The translations under genes were made by a program, and so were the position numbers. Of a stretch of 64,000 nucleotides of DNA, positions 19,554 through 26,607 are shown piece after piece. This DNA comes from Allobosea sp. UNC402CLCol. GTDB taxonomy: Bacteria > Pseudomonadota > Alphaproteobacteria > Rhizobiales > Beijerinckiaceae. The notes beneath the pieces are model-generated. The model was given only the letters and a program-made list of their open reading frames with translations, ran no database searches and was not told the origin of the DNA. The stretch covers positions 889,384 to 953,383 of the forward strand of contig NZ_JQJJ01000008.1 in the NCBI RefSeq assembly GCF_000745475.1. Reading direction: 5' to 3'. Numbering within the stretch: the stretch's first letter is position 1; each line of letters begins with the position of its first letter.

Positions 19554-19652
19554 GGGGGACCCGCAGATGAACGAGGAGCAGGTCTCTTAGAACAGTCGCG
19601 GGGAAGTGGAAACCGCTTTTGAACGCTGTCCCCACGCCTGGATTGCAGCCCC

Positions 19653-19674
19653 GCGAGGCCGAACCGGGCCTCGC
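19653..19674 (-). terminator. Hairpin after the dnaJ-like gene, possible terminator
   Basis: GCGAGGCC and GGCCTCGC form an 8-bp stem with a GAACCG loop, 30 bases beyond the dnaJ-like stop. No T-run follows, so termination is only possible. Confidence 0.35.
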
Positions 19675-19703
19675 CCAGGCCCGTTTCTTCGGCTGGCGGC
19701 TCG

Positions 19704-20606
19704 TTACTCGGCGCGCGCCTTCATCAATGCGGAGAGCTCCGCATCGCTCGCCGGCATCTCGATGTCGATGGCGACGAAGAGGTCGCCGGCGGCACCTTTC
19801 TCGCCCTTCAGGCCCTTGCCGCGCAGCCGAAACTGCTTGGTCGTGCCGGTCATCGGCGGAATGGTCATTTCCACGGCGCCGGTCAGGGTCGGCACATGCA
19901 GCGGCCCGCCCAGAACCGCCTTGGCCAGCGGCACGGCGACGCGCGTGCGCAGATCCTGGCCGTCGATGGTGAAGCGCGGATCGGGCTTGACCTTGATGGT
20001 CATCAGTACGTCGCCGGTCTCGCCGGAATAGGGATCGGTCTGGCCGAGCCCGCGCAGGCGCATGACCTTGCCGTCGCTCACCCCTTCGGGAATGGTGATC
20101 TCGACCTCGCGCCCGCCCGGCAGCTTGACACGCCGCGTGGCGCCGCTGACCGCCTGAGCCAGCGTCACCTCGAGCGTGAAGCTCTGCTCCGGCGGCTTCT
20201 GCGGCTCGGCCTTGCCGCGCGCGCGGCGGCCGGCCTCGCCGAAGAGCGAGGAGAAGATGTCGGAGGCATCGAATCCGGCGTCGCCACCACGGCCGAAAGG
20301 CGCGCCCTGGCCGAAATTGAACTCGAAGCCGCCGGCCCGGCCGCCACGGCCGGCGCCCATCCCCTCGAAGCCCTGGAATTTCGGCTTGCCCTCGCCGTCG
20401 ATCTCGCCGCGGTCGAACTGCTTGCGCTTGGTCTCGTCGCCCAGCACCTCATAGGCCGTGTTCAGCTCGGCGAACCTGTCCTGCGCCTTCGGATCGTCCC
20501 GGTTCGCGTCAGGGTGCAGCTCCTTGGCGCGGCGACGGAAAGCCTTCTTGATCTCCGCATCGCTCGCGCCGCGGGCGACGCCCAGAACCTGATACGGATC
20601 GCGCAT
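19704..20606 (-). CDS. DnaJ-like co-chaperone without zinc finger (CbpA type)
   Basis: A 300-residue J-domain protein. The J-domain fills residues 1-65 with the HPD tripeptide in [12 protein letters not shown], which stimulates DnaK ATPase. A Gly/Arg-rich linker (about 80-125) follows, then the two beta-sandwich substrate-binding domains ([21 protein letters not shown] onward). The cysteine-rich zinc-finger domain of canonical DnaJ is missing, which makes it CbpA-like, and there is no neighbouring dnaK. The main DnaJ is expected elsewhere in the genome. Confidence 0.93.
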   Translation of the reverse strand: MRDPYQVLGVARGASDAEIKKAFRRRAKELHPDANRDDPKAQDRFAELNTAYEVLGDETKRKQFDRGEIDGEGKPKFQGFEGMGAGRGGRAGGFEFNFGQGAPFGRGGDAGFDASDIFSSLFGEAGRRARGKAEPQKPPEQSFTLEVTLAQAVSGATRRVKLPGGREVEITIPEGVSDGKVMRLRGLGQTDPYSGETGDVLMTIKVKPDPRFTIDGQDLRTRVAVPLAKAVLGGPLHVPTLTGAVEMTIPPMTGTTKQFRLRGKGLKGEKGAAGDLFVAIDIEMPASDAELSALMKARAE

Positions 20607-20765
20607 CCAAAAACCTCGTTTCCACGCAAGACTAGGACGGCCCCGTCTGCCGGCAAGCCGTCCGCTACGCCTTATCTGGGGATGGTGTGGCCCGTACGCA
20701 ACATCTTGCGGGATACGCTTCCGCTCCCGCCTTACCGGCCGAGGCGAATGGCCCAGGCGGATGCT

Positions 20766-21221
20766 CTAGCCCAGCCCCTTCCAGGGCTCCATGTCCTTGA
20801 CCGCCCAATCTCCGCCCGAGGGGCGGCAGGCGGTGCCTTGCAGCTTGAGCGGCCGGGTCTGCGTCTGGACGCTGGCGATGAAGGCCCGGCAGATTTCGTC
20901 GGCGCGCAGGAACGGGCCGCCGACGGGCACGAAGGAGCCCTTGATGCCGGTTTGCGGATTGTCCCAGGAGACGGCGGCGCCATTGCCCTGCGGGTCGAGC
21001 GCGATCGACATGGCGCCATCCGCCCGGCGCAGATCCTCGGGACCGAGCTCGCTGGCGAGGGTGCCCAGCCCGGCGGCCTTGTCCGGCCCCCGGCTCGGCA
21101 GGATGGCGGAGGTCGTCGCGACCTCGTCCTCGCTCTTGCTCGACAGGCCGAGAATCGGAAAGGACACCGAGCAGCCGGCGGCCAGCAGCCCCAACGCGAC
21201 GGCAGCGACGCATGAGCGCAT
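20766..21221 (-). CDS. Surface-antigen-like outer-membrane lipoprotein
   Basis: A 151-residue protein with a lipoprotein signal peptide (MRSCVAAVALGLLAAGC, lipobox LAAGC). The start at 21221 is chosen because of this signal; the open frame runs further upstream. After a polar linker comes a small beta-rich domain (AVSWDNPQTGIKGSFVPV, then ICRAFIAS and GTACRPSGGDWAV). It resembles the RT0821/17-kDa surface antigen type often found next to pdxH in alphaproteobacteria. The function is structural or unknown. It is divergent from pdxH. Confidence 0.75.
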   Translation of the reverse strand: MRSCVAAVALGLLAAGCSVSFPILGLSSKSEDEVATTSAILPSRGPDKAAGLGTLASELGPEDLRRADGAMSIALDPQGNGAAVSWDNPQTGIKGSFVPVGGPFLRADEICRAFIASVQTQTRPLKLQGTACRPSGGDWAVKDMEPWKGLG

Positions 21222-21245
21222 GGGCGCCACGCAGCGAGGAAGGCT

Positions 21246-21274
21246 TTGGAACGCCTCCGCCCCTGCCCTATATA
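21246..21274 (+). promoter_or_regulatory. Candidate housekeeping promoter of pdxH
   Basis: TTGGAA at 21246-21251 and TATATA at 21269-21274 are separated by 17 bp. The predicted start is about 65 bases upstream of the pdxH GTG. Confidence 0.45.
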
Positions 21275-21344
21275 AATCAGCCGCCCGAAACCGGATCACT
21301 TTGCGCTCGCCCAACGCCCACTTCCAATTGCTGAGGATTAGACT

Positions 21345-21959
21345 GTGCAACCGTTAACGAGCGGTGACTTCACCGAGGAAAACGAGCCTTTCGCGCTGTT
21401 TCAGAGCTGGTTGGACGAGGCGGTGAAGTCCGAGCCCAACGACCCGACCGGCATGGCGCTCTCCACCGTGGACGGCGATGGAATGCCCAACAGCCGCATG
21501 GTTCTGCTCAAGGGGCATGGGCCGGACGGCTTCGTGTTCTACACCAATACCGAGAGCCAGAAGGGCGAGGAACTGCTCGGCCAGCCCAAGGCCGCGGCTC
21601 TCTTCCATTGGAAGAGCCTGCGCCGGCAGATCCGCATCCGCGGCACGGTCGCGCTCGTCACCGATGCCGAATCGGACGCCTATTTCCGGTCCCGCCCGCG
21701 CGACAGCCGAATCGGGGCGTGGGCCTCGCAGCAGTCGCGCCCGCTGGAAAGCCGCTTCGCGCTGGAGAAGGCCGTCGCAAGCTATGCGCTCAAATTCGGC
21801 GTCGGCGAGATTCCGCGCCCGCCTTATTGGCGTGGCTTTCGCATCACCCCGGTCTATATCGAGTTCTGGCGCGACGGGGCCTTCCGCTTGCACGACCGCA
21901 TCATCTTCCGCCGGGCCTCGCCATCCGAGCCCTGGACCAAGACGCGCTTCTACCCTTGA
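21345..21959 (+). CDS. pdxH: Pyridoxamine/pyridoxine 5'-phosphate oxidase
   Basis: A 204-residue FMN-dependent oxidase producing pyridoxal 5'-phosphate. SRMVLLKG (FMN site), [14 protein letters not shown] and the C-terminal signature [14 protein letters not shown] are all present. The start is GTG at 21345. The PLP product serves enzymes such as the class III aminotransferase in this window. The last 19 bases of the gene, including the stop codon, are the first unit of a degenerate three-copy tandem repeat (21941-21999). Confidence 0.96.
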   Translation: MQPLTSGDFTEENEPFALFQSWLDEAVKSEPNDPTGMALSTVDGDGMPNSRMVLLKGHGPDGFVFYTNTESQKGEELLGQPKAAALFHWKSLRRQIRIRGTVALVTDAESDAYFRSRPRDSRIGAWASQQSRPLESRFALEKAVASYALKFGVGEIPRPPYWRGFRITPVYIEFWRDGAFRLHDRIIFRRASPSEPWTKTRFYP

Positions 21960-21999
21960 TGCCGCGCTTCTACCCCTGAAGACACGCCTCTGCACTTGA
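21941..21999 (+). repeat. Three degenerate 20-bp tandem copies of the pdxH 3' end
   Basis: Units at 21941-21959, 21960-21979 and 21980-21999 read GACGCGCTTCTACCCTTGA, TGCCGCGCTTCTACCCCTGA and AGACACGCCTCTGCACTTGA. Each ends in TGA. Copy 1 encodes the true pdxH terminus (TRFYP and stop); the others are untranslated and run up to the leader of the next gene. Confidence 0.7.
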
Positions 22000-22012
22000 G
22001 GACTCAAGACCC

Positions 22013-22789
22013 ATGGCGATGCCGAAATTCGACTTTCCCAAGACTGAAGCGGGCAAGCGCCCGGTCATGCTGCTGACCGGCGCGAGCCGGGGCATCGGCC
22101 ATGCCACCGTGATGCAGTTCGCCATGGCGGGCTGGCGCATCCTGTCCTGCTCGCGTCAGGCCTTTTCCGAGAAATGCCCCTGGCCGTCGGGGGCCGACGA
22201 CCACATCCAGATCGATCTCGGCGACCCCGAGGACACGATGCGCGGCATCGCCGAGATCAAGAAGCGCCTCGCCGCCGAGGGCGGCAAGCTCAACGCGCTC
22301 GTCAACAATGCCGGCATCTCGCCCAAGGGGTCGAAGGGCGAGCGGCTGGGCGCCGCCACCACCTCCTTCAACGACTGGCACCAGGTCTTCCAGGTCAATT
22401 TCTTCGCGCCGATCATGCTGGCGCGCGGGCTCCTCGACGAATTGACTGCCGCGAAGGGGGCGATCGTGAACGTCACCTCGATCGCCGGATCGCGCGTCCA
22501 CCCCTTCGCCGGCGCTGCCTACGCCACCTCCAAAGCCGCGCTCGCCAGCCTGACCCGCGAGATGGCCGCCGATTTCGGGCCCTTCGGGATCCGGGTGAAC
22601 TCGATCTCGCCGGGCGAGATCGACACCGCCATCCTCTCGCCGGGCACGGAAAAGATCGTCGCGACCTTGCCGATGAAACGGCTCGGCAAGACAGAAGAGG
22701 TCGCCAAGGCGATCTACTTCCTCTGCACGGATGCATCGAGCTACGTCACCGGCTCGGAGTTGCACATCAATGGCGGGCAGCACGTTTGA
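22013..22789 (+). CDS. Short-chain dehydrogenase/reductase
   Basis: A 258-residue classical SDR. The NAD(P) glycine motif TGASRGIG is at about 23-30, NNAG near 100, the catalytic serine in NVTSIAG and YATSK (Tyr and Lys). The C-terminal SYVTGSELHINGG is typical. The substrate is not predictable; members near pdxH are usually annotated only as SDR oxidoreductases. It follows pdxH by about 50 bp and precedes the Nudix gene closely, so it is probably part of one operon. Confidence 0.92.
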   Translation: MAMPKFDFPKTEAGKRPVMLLTGASRGIGHATVMQFAMAGWRILSCSRQAFSEKCPWPSGADDHIQIDLGDPEDTMRGIAEIKKRLAAEGGKLNALVNNAGISPKGSKGERLGAATTSFNDWHQVFQVNFFAPIMLARGLLDELTAAKGAIVNVTSIAGSRVHPFAGAAYATSKAALASLTREMAADFGPFGIRVNSISPGEIDTAILSPGTEKIVATLPMKRLGKTEEVAKAIYFLCTDASSYVTGSELHINGGQHV

Positions 22790-22805
22790 GCCGGAGCCGC
22801 GCCCG

Positions 22806-23285
22806 ATGACGGCGGGGGACGGCCAGGTCATCCGCTTCCCGGCCGTCGGCAAGGCGCCGGCGCGACCGGTTCTGGCCGCCTCCGTCGCGGTCTTCCGCGA
22901 CGGCAAGGTGCTGCTGGCGACCCGCACCAAGCCTCCGGCCGACCGGCTCTGGTCCCTGCCCGGCGGCAAGGTCGAAGCTGGGGAGACGCTCGAGGAAGCT
23001 GCCTTGCGGGAGCTCGAGGAAGAGGTCGGCGTCACCGCCCGCATCCTCGGCTTCAACCGCCATGTCGAGATCTTCGGCCGCGATGCCAAGGGCGACGTGA
23101 CACATCATTTCGTCGTCGCCTCCTTCATCGGCGAATGGCTCTCCGGCGAGCCGCGTCCGGGGCCGGAGGCCGGCGCGGTGATGTGGGCCGATCCGCTGAG
23201 CCTCGGCGGTCTCGCCACCACGCGCGAGCTTGGCGAGGTGCTGCGCCGCGCCCACAAGCTGTTCACCGGGGGAGCCTCGGTGTGA
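22806..23285 (+). CDS. Nudix hydrolase
   Basis: A 159-residue protein with a full Nudix box, GGKVEAGETLEEAALRE plus LEEEVG, binding Mg2+ for pyrophosphohydrolysis of nucleoside-diphosphate-linked substrates. ADP-ribose or an oxidised nucleotide are typical substrates; neither is certain. ATG at 22806 has GGAG upstream; an earlier ATG at 22773 would overlap the SDR gene by 17 bp. The stop overlaps the next gene's GTG by 4 bp (GTGA). Confidence 0.9.
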   Translation: MTAGDGQVIRFPAVGKAPARPVLAASVAVFRDGKVLLATRTKPPADRLWSLPGGKVEAGETLEEAALRELEEEVGVTARILGFNRHVEIFGRDAKGDVTHHFVVASFIGEWLSGEPRPGPEAGAVMWADPLSLGGLATTRELGEVLRRAHKLFTGGASV

Positions 23286-23725
23286 GGGCGCTCACCGCCG
23301 CGCTCGCCATGCTGCTCGCCGTCGCGCCCGTGGCGGCTCTCGCCCAGCAGCGCCCCGCCGCTCCGGCAGCAAAACCCGCACAGGGCGCGAAACCGGCCGA
23401 GCCCGTGCCGCCGGAGCCGGATGGTCCGCCCTACGAGCCGCAGCTCCTCCAGCTTGCCGAGATCATGGGCTCGCTCGCCTATCTGCGCACACTCTGCGGC
23501 GGCAAGGAGGCCCAGGACTGGCGCGATCGCATGGCGGCCCTGATCGACGCCGAAGGCCGCACGCAGCAGCGGCGGGACCGCTTGACGGCCGCCTTCAACC
23601 GCGGCTTCAAGGCCTATTCGCTGACGCACCGGACCTGCACCGACGCCAGCCAGGAGGCCTCTTCCCGCCTCGCCGACCAGGGCCAGCAGCTCTCGCGGAT
23701 GCTCGCGGGGCGCTATGGCGGATAG
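23282..23725 (+). CDS. TIGR02301-family exported protein
   Basis: A 147-residue protein with an N-terminal signal peptide (VRALTAALAMLLAVAPVAALAQ), a Pro/Ala-rich spacer and a compact helical domain. The domain reads PPYEPQLLQLAEIMGSLAYLRTLC, then WRDRMAALIDAEG, with a second conserved Cys in THRTC. This pattern matches the TIGR02301 family of uncharacterised alphaproteobacterial periplasmic proteins. The GTG start overlaps the Nudix stop, so the two are co-translated. The two cysteines may form a disulfide (inference). Confidence 0.85.
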   Translation: MRALTAALAMLLAVAPVAALAQQRPAAPAAKPAQGAKPAEPVPPEPDGPPYEPQLLQLAEIMGSLAYLRTLCGGKEAQDWRDRMAALIDAEGRTQQRRDRLTAAFNRGFKAYSLTHRTCTDASQEASSRLADQGQQLSRMLAGRYGG

Positions 23726-23906
23726 GCAACAGATGTTGCACGAATGCGATGTTCGGTGGAATTCTTGCGGTCGCGTTAACCTTTCCTAAACACCACGCTG
23801 GCGTGCCGCTCTGGCACGGCCTATGACGGGAACGTCATCAAACGTCGCGATCCGGGGCAGAACCGCCGCGATTCGCTCCAGCCAGAGGCAGCAGAGTCCC
23901 GTCTCG

Positions 23907-24176
23907 ATGTCGATCCTTTCAGACGACCCGATGCTCGACCCGAACCTCCCCGAGGACCATGGCGACGCTCGCCGTGTTGCCTACGGTTATGTCGAGGACG
24001 CCTTTGCCGAGGGCCAGCAGGACGGGCTGGATTCCGACGCCATGGCCCACGCCGCGCTCTTCGCGGCCCTGCGCACCCTGGTCGAGACCTATGGCGAGGA
24101 GGCAACCGCCGTCTTCACCGAGGCTCTGCCCGAGAAGGTCCGCTGCGGTGCCTTCACCAGCGGCACGCGGCACTAG
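23907..24176 (+). CDS. Small conserved hypothetical protein
   Basis: An 89-residue acidic, alanine-rich helical protein (ARRVAYGYVEDAFAEGQQDG, then AHAALFAALRTLVETYGEE). I recall similar small proteins in Hyphomicrobiales but no function. ATG at 23907 is chosen; an ATG at 23823 would add 28 unlike residues. Its TAG stop overlaps the stop of the convergent sigma-factor gene in a shared CTAG. A GCAACA-N2-TGTTGC dyad lies upstream at 23726-23739. Confidence 0.6.
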   Translation: MSILSDDPMLDPNLPEDHGDARRVAYGYVEDAFAEGQQDGLDSDAMAHAALFAALRTLVETYGEEATAVFTEALPEKVRCGAFTSGTRH

Positions 24177-25444
24177 CCGGCAGCCGCCCGCGCCTTCACG
24201 GCCCGCTCGGCCATCAGCGCCTGCTCCTTGACGTTACCAGTCAGCGCGACCGCCTGCTCGAAGGCCTCCGCCGCCTCCCGATGCCGGCCGAGCTTGGACA
24301 GAAGATCGCCGCGCACGCTCGGCAGCAGGTGATAGCGCTTGAGCGCGGGCTCCGCCGCCAGCGCCTCGACCAACTCCAGCCCCGCCGCCGGCCCCTCCGC
24401 CATGGCGACCGCGACAGCCCGGTTCAATTCCACGATCGGCGACGGCGCCACACGGGAGAGCACCGCATAGAGCGCCGCGATTCGCGCCCAGTCGGTCTCC
24501 TCGGCCGTACGGGCGCGGGCATGGCAGGCGGCGAGCGCGGCCTGCAGCAGATAGGGGCCGGGCGAAGCTCCCGCGAGCCGCTGTGCCTGCTCCAGCGCAG
24601 CAAGGCCGCGCCCGATCAGCAGCCGGTCCCAGCGGGCGCGGTTCTGGTCGAGCAGCAGGATCGGCTCGCCGTTCGGGCCGGTCCGTGCCCGGAGCCGCGA
24701 GGCCTGCAGCTCCATCAGCGCCACCAGCCCGTGTACCTCCGGCTCCTGCGGCGCCCGCGCCGCGATGATGCGCCCGAGCCTGAGCGCTTCCTCGCACAAT
24801 GCCGGGCGCACCCAGTCGTCGCCGGACGTCGCGGCATAGCCCTCGTTGAAGATCAGGTAGACGACCTCCAGCACCGAGGCGAGGCGCTCGCCGAGCTCCG
24901 CCCCGGCCGGCACCTCATACGGCACTCTCGCATCGCTCAACGTCTTCTTGGCCCGCACGATGCGCTGCGCCATCGTCGGCTCCGGCACGAGGAAGGCGCG
25001 CGCGATCTCCTCGGTCGTCAGGCCGCCGATGAGCCGAAGCGTCAGCGCCACCCGCGACTCCTGCGACAGCACCGGATGGCAGGCGGTGAAAATCAGCCGG
25101 AGCAGATCGTCGCCGACCTCGTCATCCAGTGCCGCATCGAGATCGGGCATGGACGGGCCGTCGTCTTCGAGATCGCGGCCGAGCTCTTCCTGCTTGCGCC
25201 GCGCCATCGCCTCGCGACGGGCTGCATCGAGCGCGCGATGCTTGGCGACCTGCATCAGCCAGGCGGCGGGATTGCGGGGAACGCCCTCTTCCGGCCATTG
25301 CTTCAGCGCCGCGACCAGCGCGTCCTGCGCCAGTTCCTCGGCGCGGCCGATATCGCGCGTCAGCCGCACGAGGCCGGCGATCAGCCGGGGCGCCTCCATG
25401 CGCCAGACCGTCTCGACGGTGCGGTGTGTATCGCTTGCCGACAT
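24173..25444 (-). CDS. ECF sigma factor of the ECF42 type with C-terminal extension
   Basis: A 423-residue sigma factor, far longer than a normal ECF protein. Region 2 is at about 10-80 (EELAQDALVAALKQWP, PAAWLMQVAKHRALDAARRE). Region 4 is at about 125-175 (ALTLRLIGGLTTEEIARAFLVPEPTMAQRIVRAKK). The remaining 240 residues are a helical TPR-like extension (EGYAATSGDDWVRPALCEEALRLGR onward). This plus two adjacent DGPF proteins defines the ECF42 group; no anti-sigma factor is visible, and in this group the extension is thought to control activity. Start ATG at 25444 gives the family's usual N-terminus but sits in the loop of a perfect hairpin. Confidence 0.92.
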   Translation of the reverse strand: MSASDTHRTVETVWRMEAPRLIAGLVRLTRDIGRAEELAQDALVAALKQWPEEGVPRNPAAWLMQVAKHRALDAARREAMARRKQEELGRDLEDDGPSMPDLDAALDDEVGDDLLRLIFTACHPVLSQESRVALTLRLIGGLTTEEIARAFLVPEPTMAQRIVRAKKTLSDARVPYEVPAGAELGERLASVLEVVYLIFNEGYAATSGDDWVRPALCEEALRLGRIIAARAPQEPEVHGLVALMELQASRLRARTGPNGEPILLLDQNRARWDRLLIGRGLAALEQAQRLAGASPGPYLLQAALAACHARARTAEETDWARIAALYAVLSRVAPSPIVELNRAVAVAMAEGPAAGLELVEALAAEPALKRYHLLPSVRGDLLSKLGRHREAAEAFEQAVALTGNVKEQALMAERAVKARAAAG

Positions 25445-25461
25445 GGGAAGCGATACACACC
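25423..25461 (-). promoter_or_regulatory. Perfect 14-bp hairpin enclosing the sigma-factor start codon
   Basis: GGTGTGTATCGCTT and its exact complement AAGCGATACACACC flank 11 bases that contain the ATG (25442-25444). In mRNA the start codon would sit in the hairpin loop and any ribosome-binding sequence would be in or behind the stem. No T-run follows, so it is not a terminator. The 60-bp gap to the upstream DGPF gene holds nothing else. Confidence 0.7.
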
Positions 25462-25503
25462 ATCAGCAGCCTGCGCTGGCAAGCGGCGCGCCTCGCGTGC
25501 CGT

Positions 25504-25929
25504 TCAGCCCTTGCCTTCCACTTCGCCCTTGAGGCGATCCCACTGCGCGGCGGTCTCCGGCGTGACGATCTCGCCGAAATCGGCCAGCTCGAACAAGGGC
25601 CGGATCTCGATCTCGGACGGGCCGGGCATCGGGTTGGGGCAGCGCTTGACCCAGGCGATCGCCTCCTCCAGCGAGGCGCATTCCCAGAGCCAGTAGCCGG
25701 CGACGAGCTCCTTGGTCTCGGCGAAGGGCCCGTCGACGACGGAGCGCTTGGCGCCGTCGAACTGGACGCGCGCGCCCTTCGAGCTGGGCTGCAGGCCGTC
25801 GCCGCCCTTCATGATGCCGGCTTTCACCAACTCTTCATTGTAGGCCATCATCGCCTCGAGCAGCTCCTGGCTCGGCGGAGCGCCGGCTTCGCTGTCCTTC
25901 GTCGCCTTGACCATCACCATAAAACGCAT
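25504..25929 (-). CDS. DGPF/YCII-domain protein 1
   Basis: A 141-residue ferredoxin-like-fold protein with the namesake motif in VDGPFAETKEL, preceded by MRFMVMVKATKDSEAG. ATG at 25929 is preceded by AAAGGAG. It is about half identical by eye to the next gene upstream, so the two are tandem paralogues. DGPF proteins accompany ECF42 sigma factors; their biochemical role is not established, although YCII-like folds can be small enzymes. It is the middle gene of the operon DGPF2, DGPF1, sigma. Confidence 0.9.
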   Translation of the reverse strand: MRFMVMVKATKDSEAGAPPSQELLEAMMAYNEELVKAGIMKGGDGLQPSSKGARVQFDGAKRSVVDGPFAETKELVAGYWLWECASLEEAIAWVKRCPNPMPGPSEIEIRPLFELADFGEIVTPETAAQWDRLKGEVEGKG

Positions 25930-26003
25930 CGGTTTTCTCCTTTGGAGGGACGGAGGCATCGCCTGCACCGTCCATTGAGTTGGATCTGGGATGCCGGGCC
26001 GGC

Positions 26004-26426
26004 TCAGCCGGGGCGCTTCTCGAATTCGGCGCGCAGGTGTTCTTTCCGTTCGCGCCGCTCCGGCGTCACCAACTCGCCGAAATCCTCCATCTCGAAGACG
26101 GGCCTGAGCTCGATTTCAGTGCCACCGTCGAAGGGCGCGCGCTTCAGCCACTCGACGGCCTCGTCGAACGACTTCACCTGCCAGAGCCAGAAGCCGGCGA
26201 GCAGTTCCTTGGTCTCGGCGAAGGGGCCGTCGGTGATCGCCCGCTCGCTGCCCGAGAAGCGCATGCGCAGCCCCTTGGAGGTCGGCTGCAGGCCTTCAGC
26301 GGCGAGCAGGATGCCGGCCTTGATCAGCTCCTCGTTGTAGACGCCCATTTTTGCAAAGACCTCCGGGTCCGGCATCACGCCGGCTTCGCTGTCCTTGCTT
26401 GCCTTGACCAGAACCATCACACGCAT
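26004..26426 (-). CDS. DGPF/YCII-domain protein 2
   Basis: A 140-residue paralogue of the downstream gene, with TDGPFAETKELLAGFWLW and the same MRVMVLVKASKDSEAG start. ATG at 26426 is preceded by AAGGAG; the bases around both starts (AAGGAGA..ACCGATGCG) are also alike, so the duplication included the leader. It is first in the operon, 75 bp before DGPF1, behind a hairpin leader and an ECF42-like promoter. Confidence 0.9.
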   Translation of the reverse strand: MRVMVLVKASKDSEAGVMPDPEVFAKMGVYNEELIKAGILLAAEGLQPTSKGLRMRFSGSERAITDGPFAETKELLAGFWLWQVKSFDEAVEWLKRAPFDGGTEIELRPVFEMEDFGELVTPERRERKEHLRAEFEKRPG

Positions 26427-26447
26427 CGGTCTTCTCCTTGGGTTTGG

Positions 26448-26490
26448 GAGAACCGGGCGGCTTCGGCGCGAACCGCCGAAACCCGTTCTC
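26448..26490 (-). promoter_or_regulatory. Imperfect leader hairpin of the DGPF-sigma operon
   Basis: GAGAAC, GGG and TTCGGCG on one side pair with CGCCGAA, CCC and GTTCTC on the other, around a small loop. On the minus strand it lies between the candidate promoter and the DGPF2 ribosome-binding site, and would form almost at the 5' end of the mRNA. Confidence 0.5.
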
Positions 26491-26499
26491 TGACTGCAC

Positions 26500-26526
26500 G
26501 TCGAACGGGCGCGGCTGGAATCGACA
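26500..26526 (-). promoter_or_regulatory. ECF42-like promoter of the DGPF-sigma operon
   Basis: On the minus strand TGTCGA (plus 26521-26526) is followed after 17 bp by CGAC (plus 26500-26503). As I recall, ECF42-dependent promoters use TGTCGA at -35 and CG[A/T]C at -10. An A-rich tract lies just upstream. Position and strand fit autoregulation of the operon. Confidence 0.55.
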
Positions 26527-26607
26527 GCGCCGGGAATCTTTTTTGATTTTTTTGCGGCGTCGCCCGCGTGCTCGTGCAGAGCCGAACGCGGGCGGCGCCG
26601 ATCCGTT

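Noticed and set aside
23765-23792. TTGCGG-N16-TAAACA as a promoter for the 89-residue gene
   Set aside because: The match at -10 is poor and there is no supporting evidence; left out as a feature.
26521-26607. T-rich tract and large dyad as a terminator for dihydroorotase
   Set aside because: On the minus strand, in which that gene is read, the stem is upstream and the tract reads as A-residues, and it lies after the stop in the wrong order for a terminator. It is better seen as the region upstream of the DGPF promoter.
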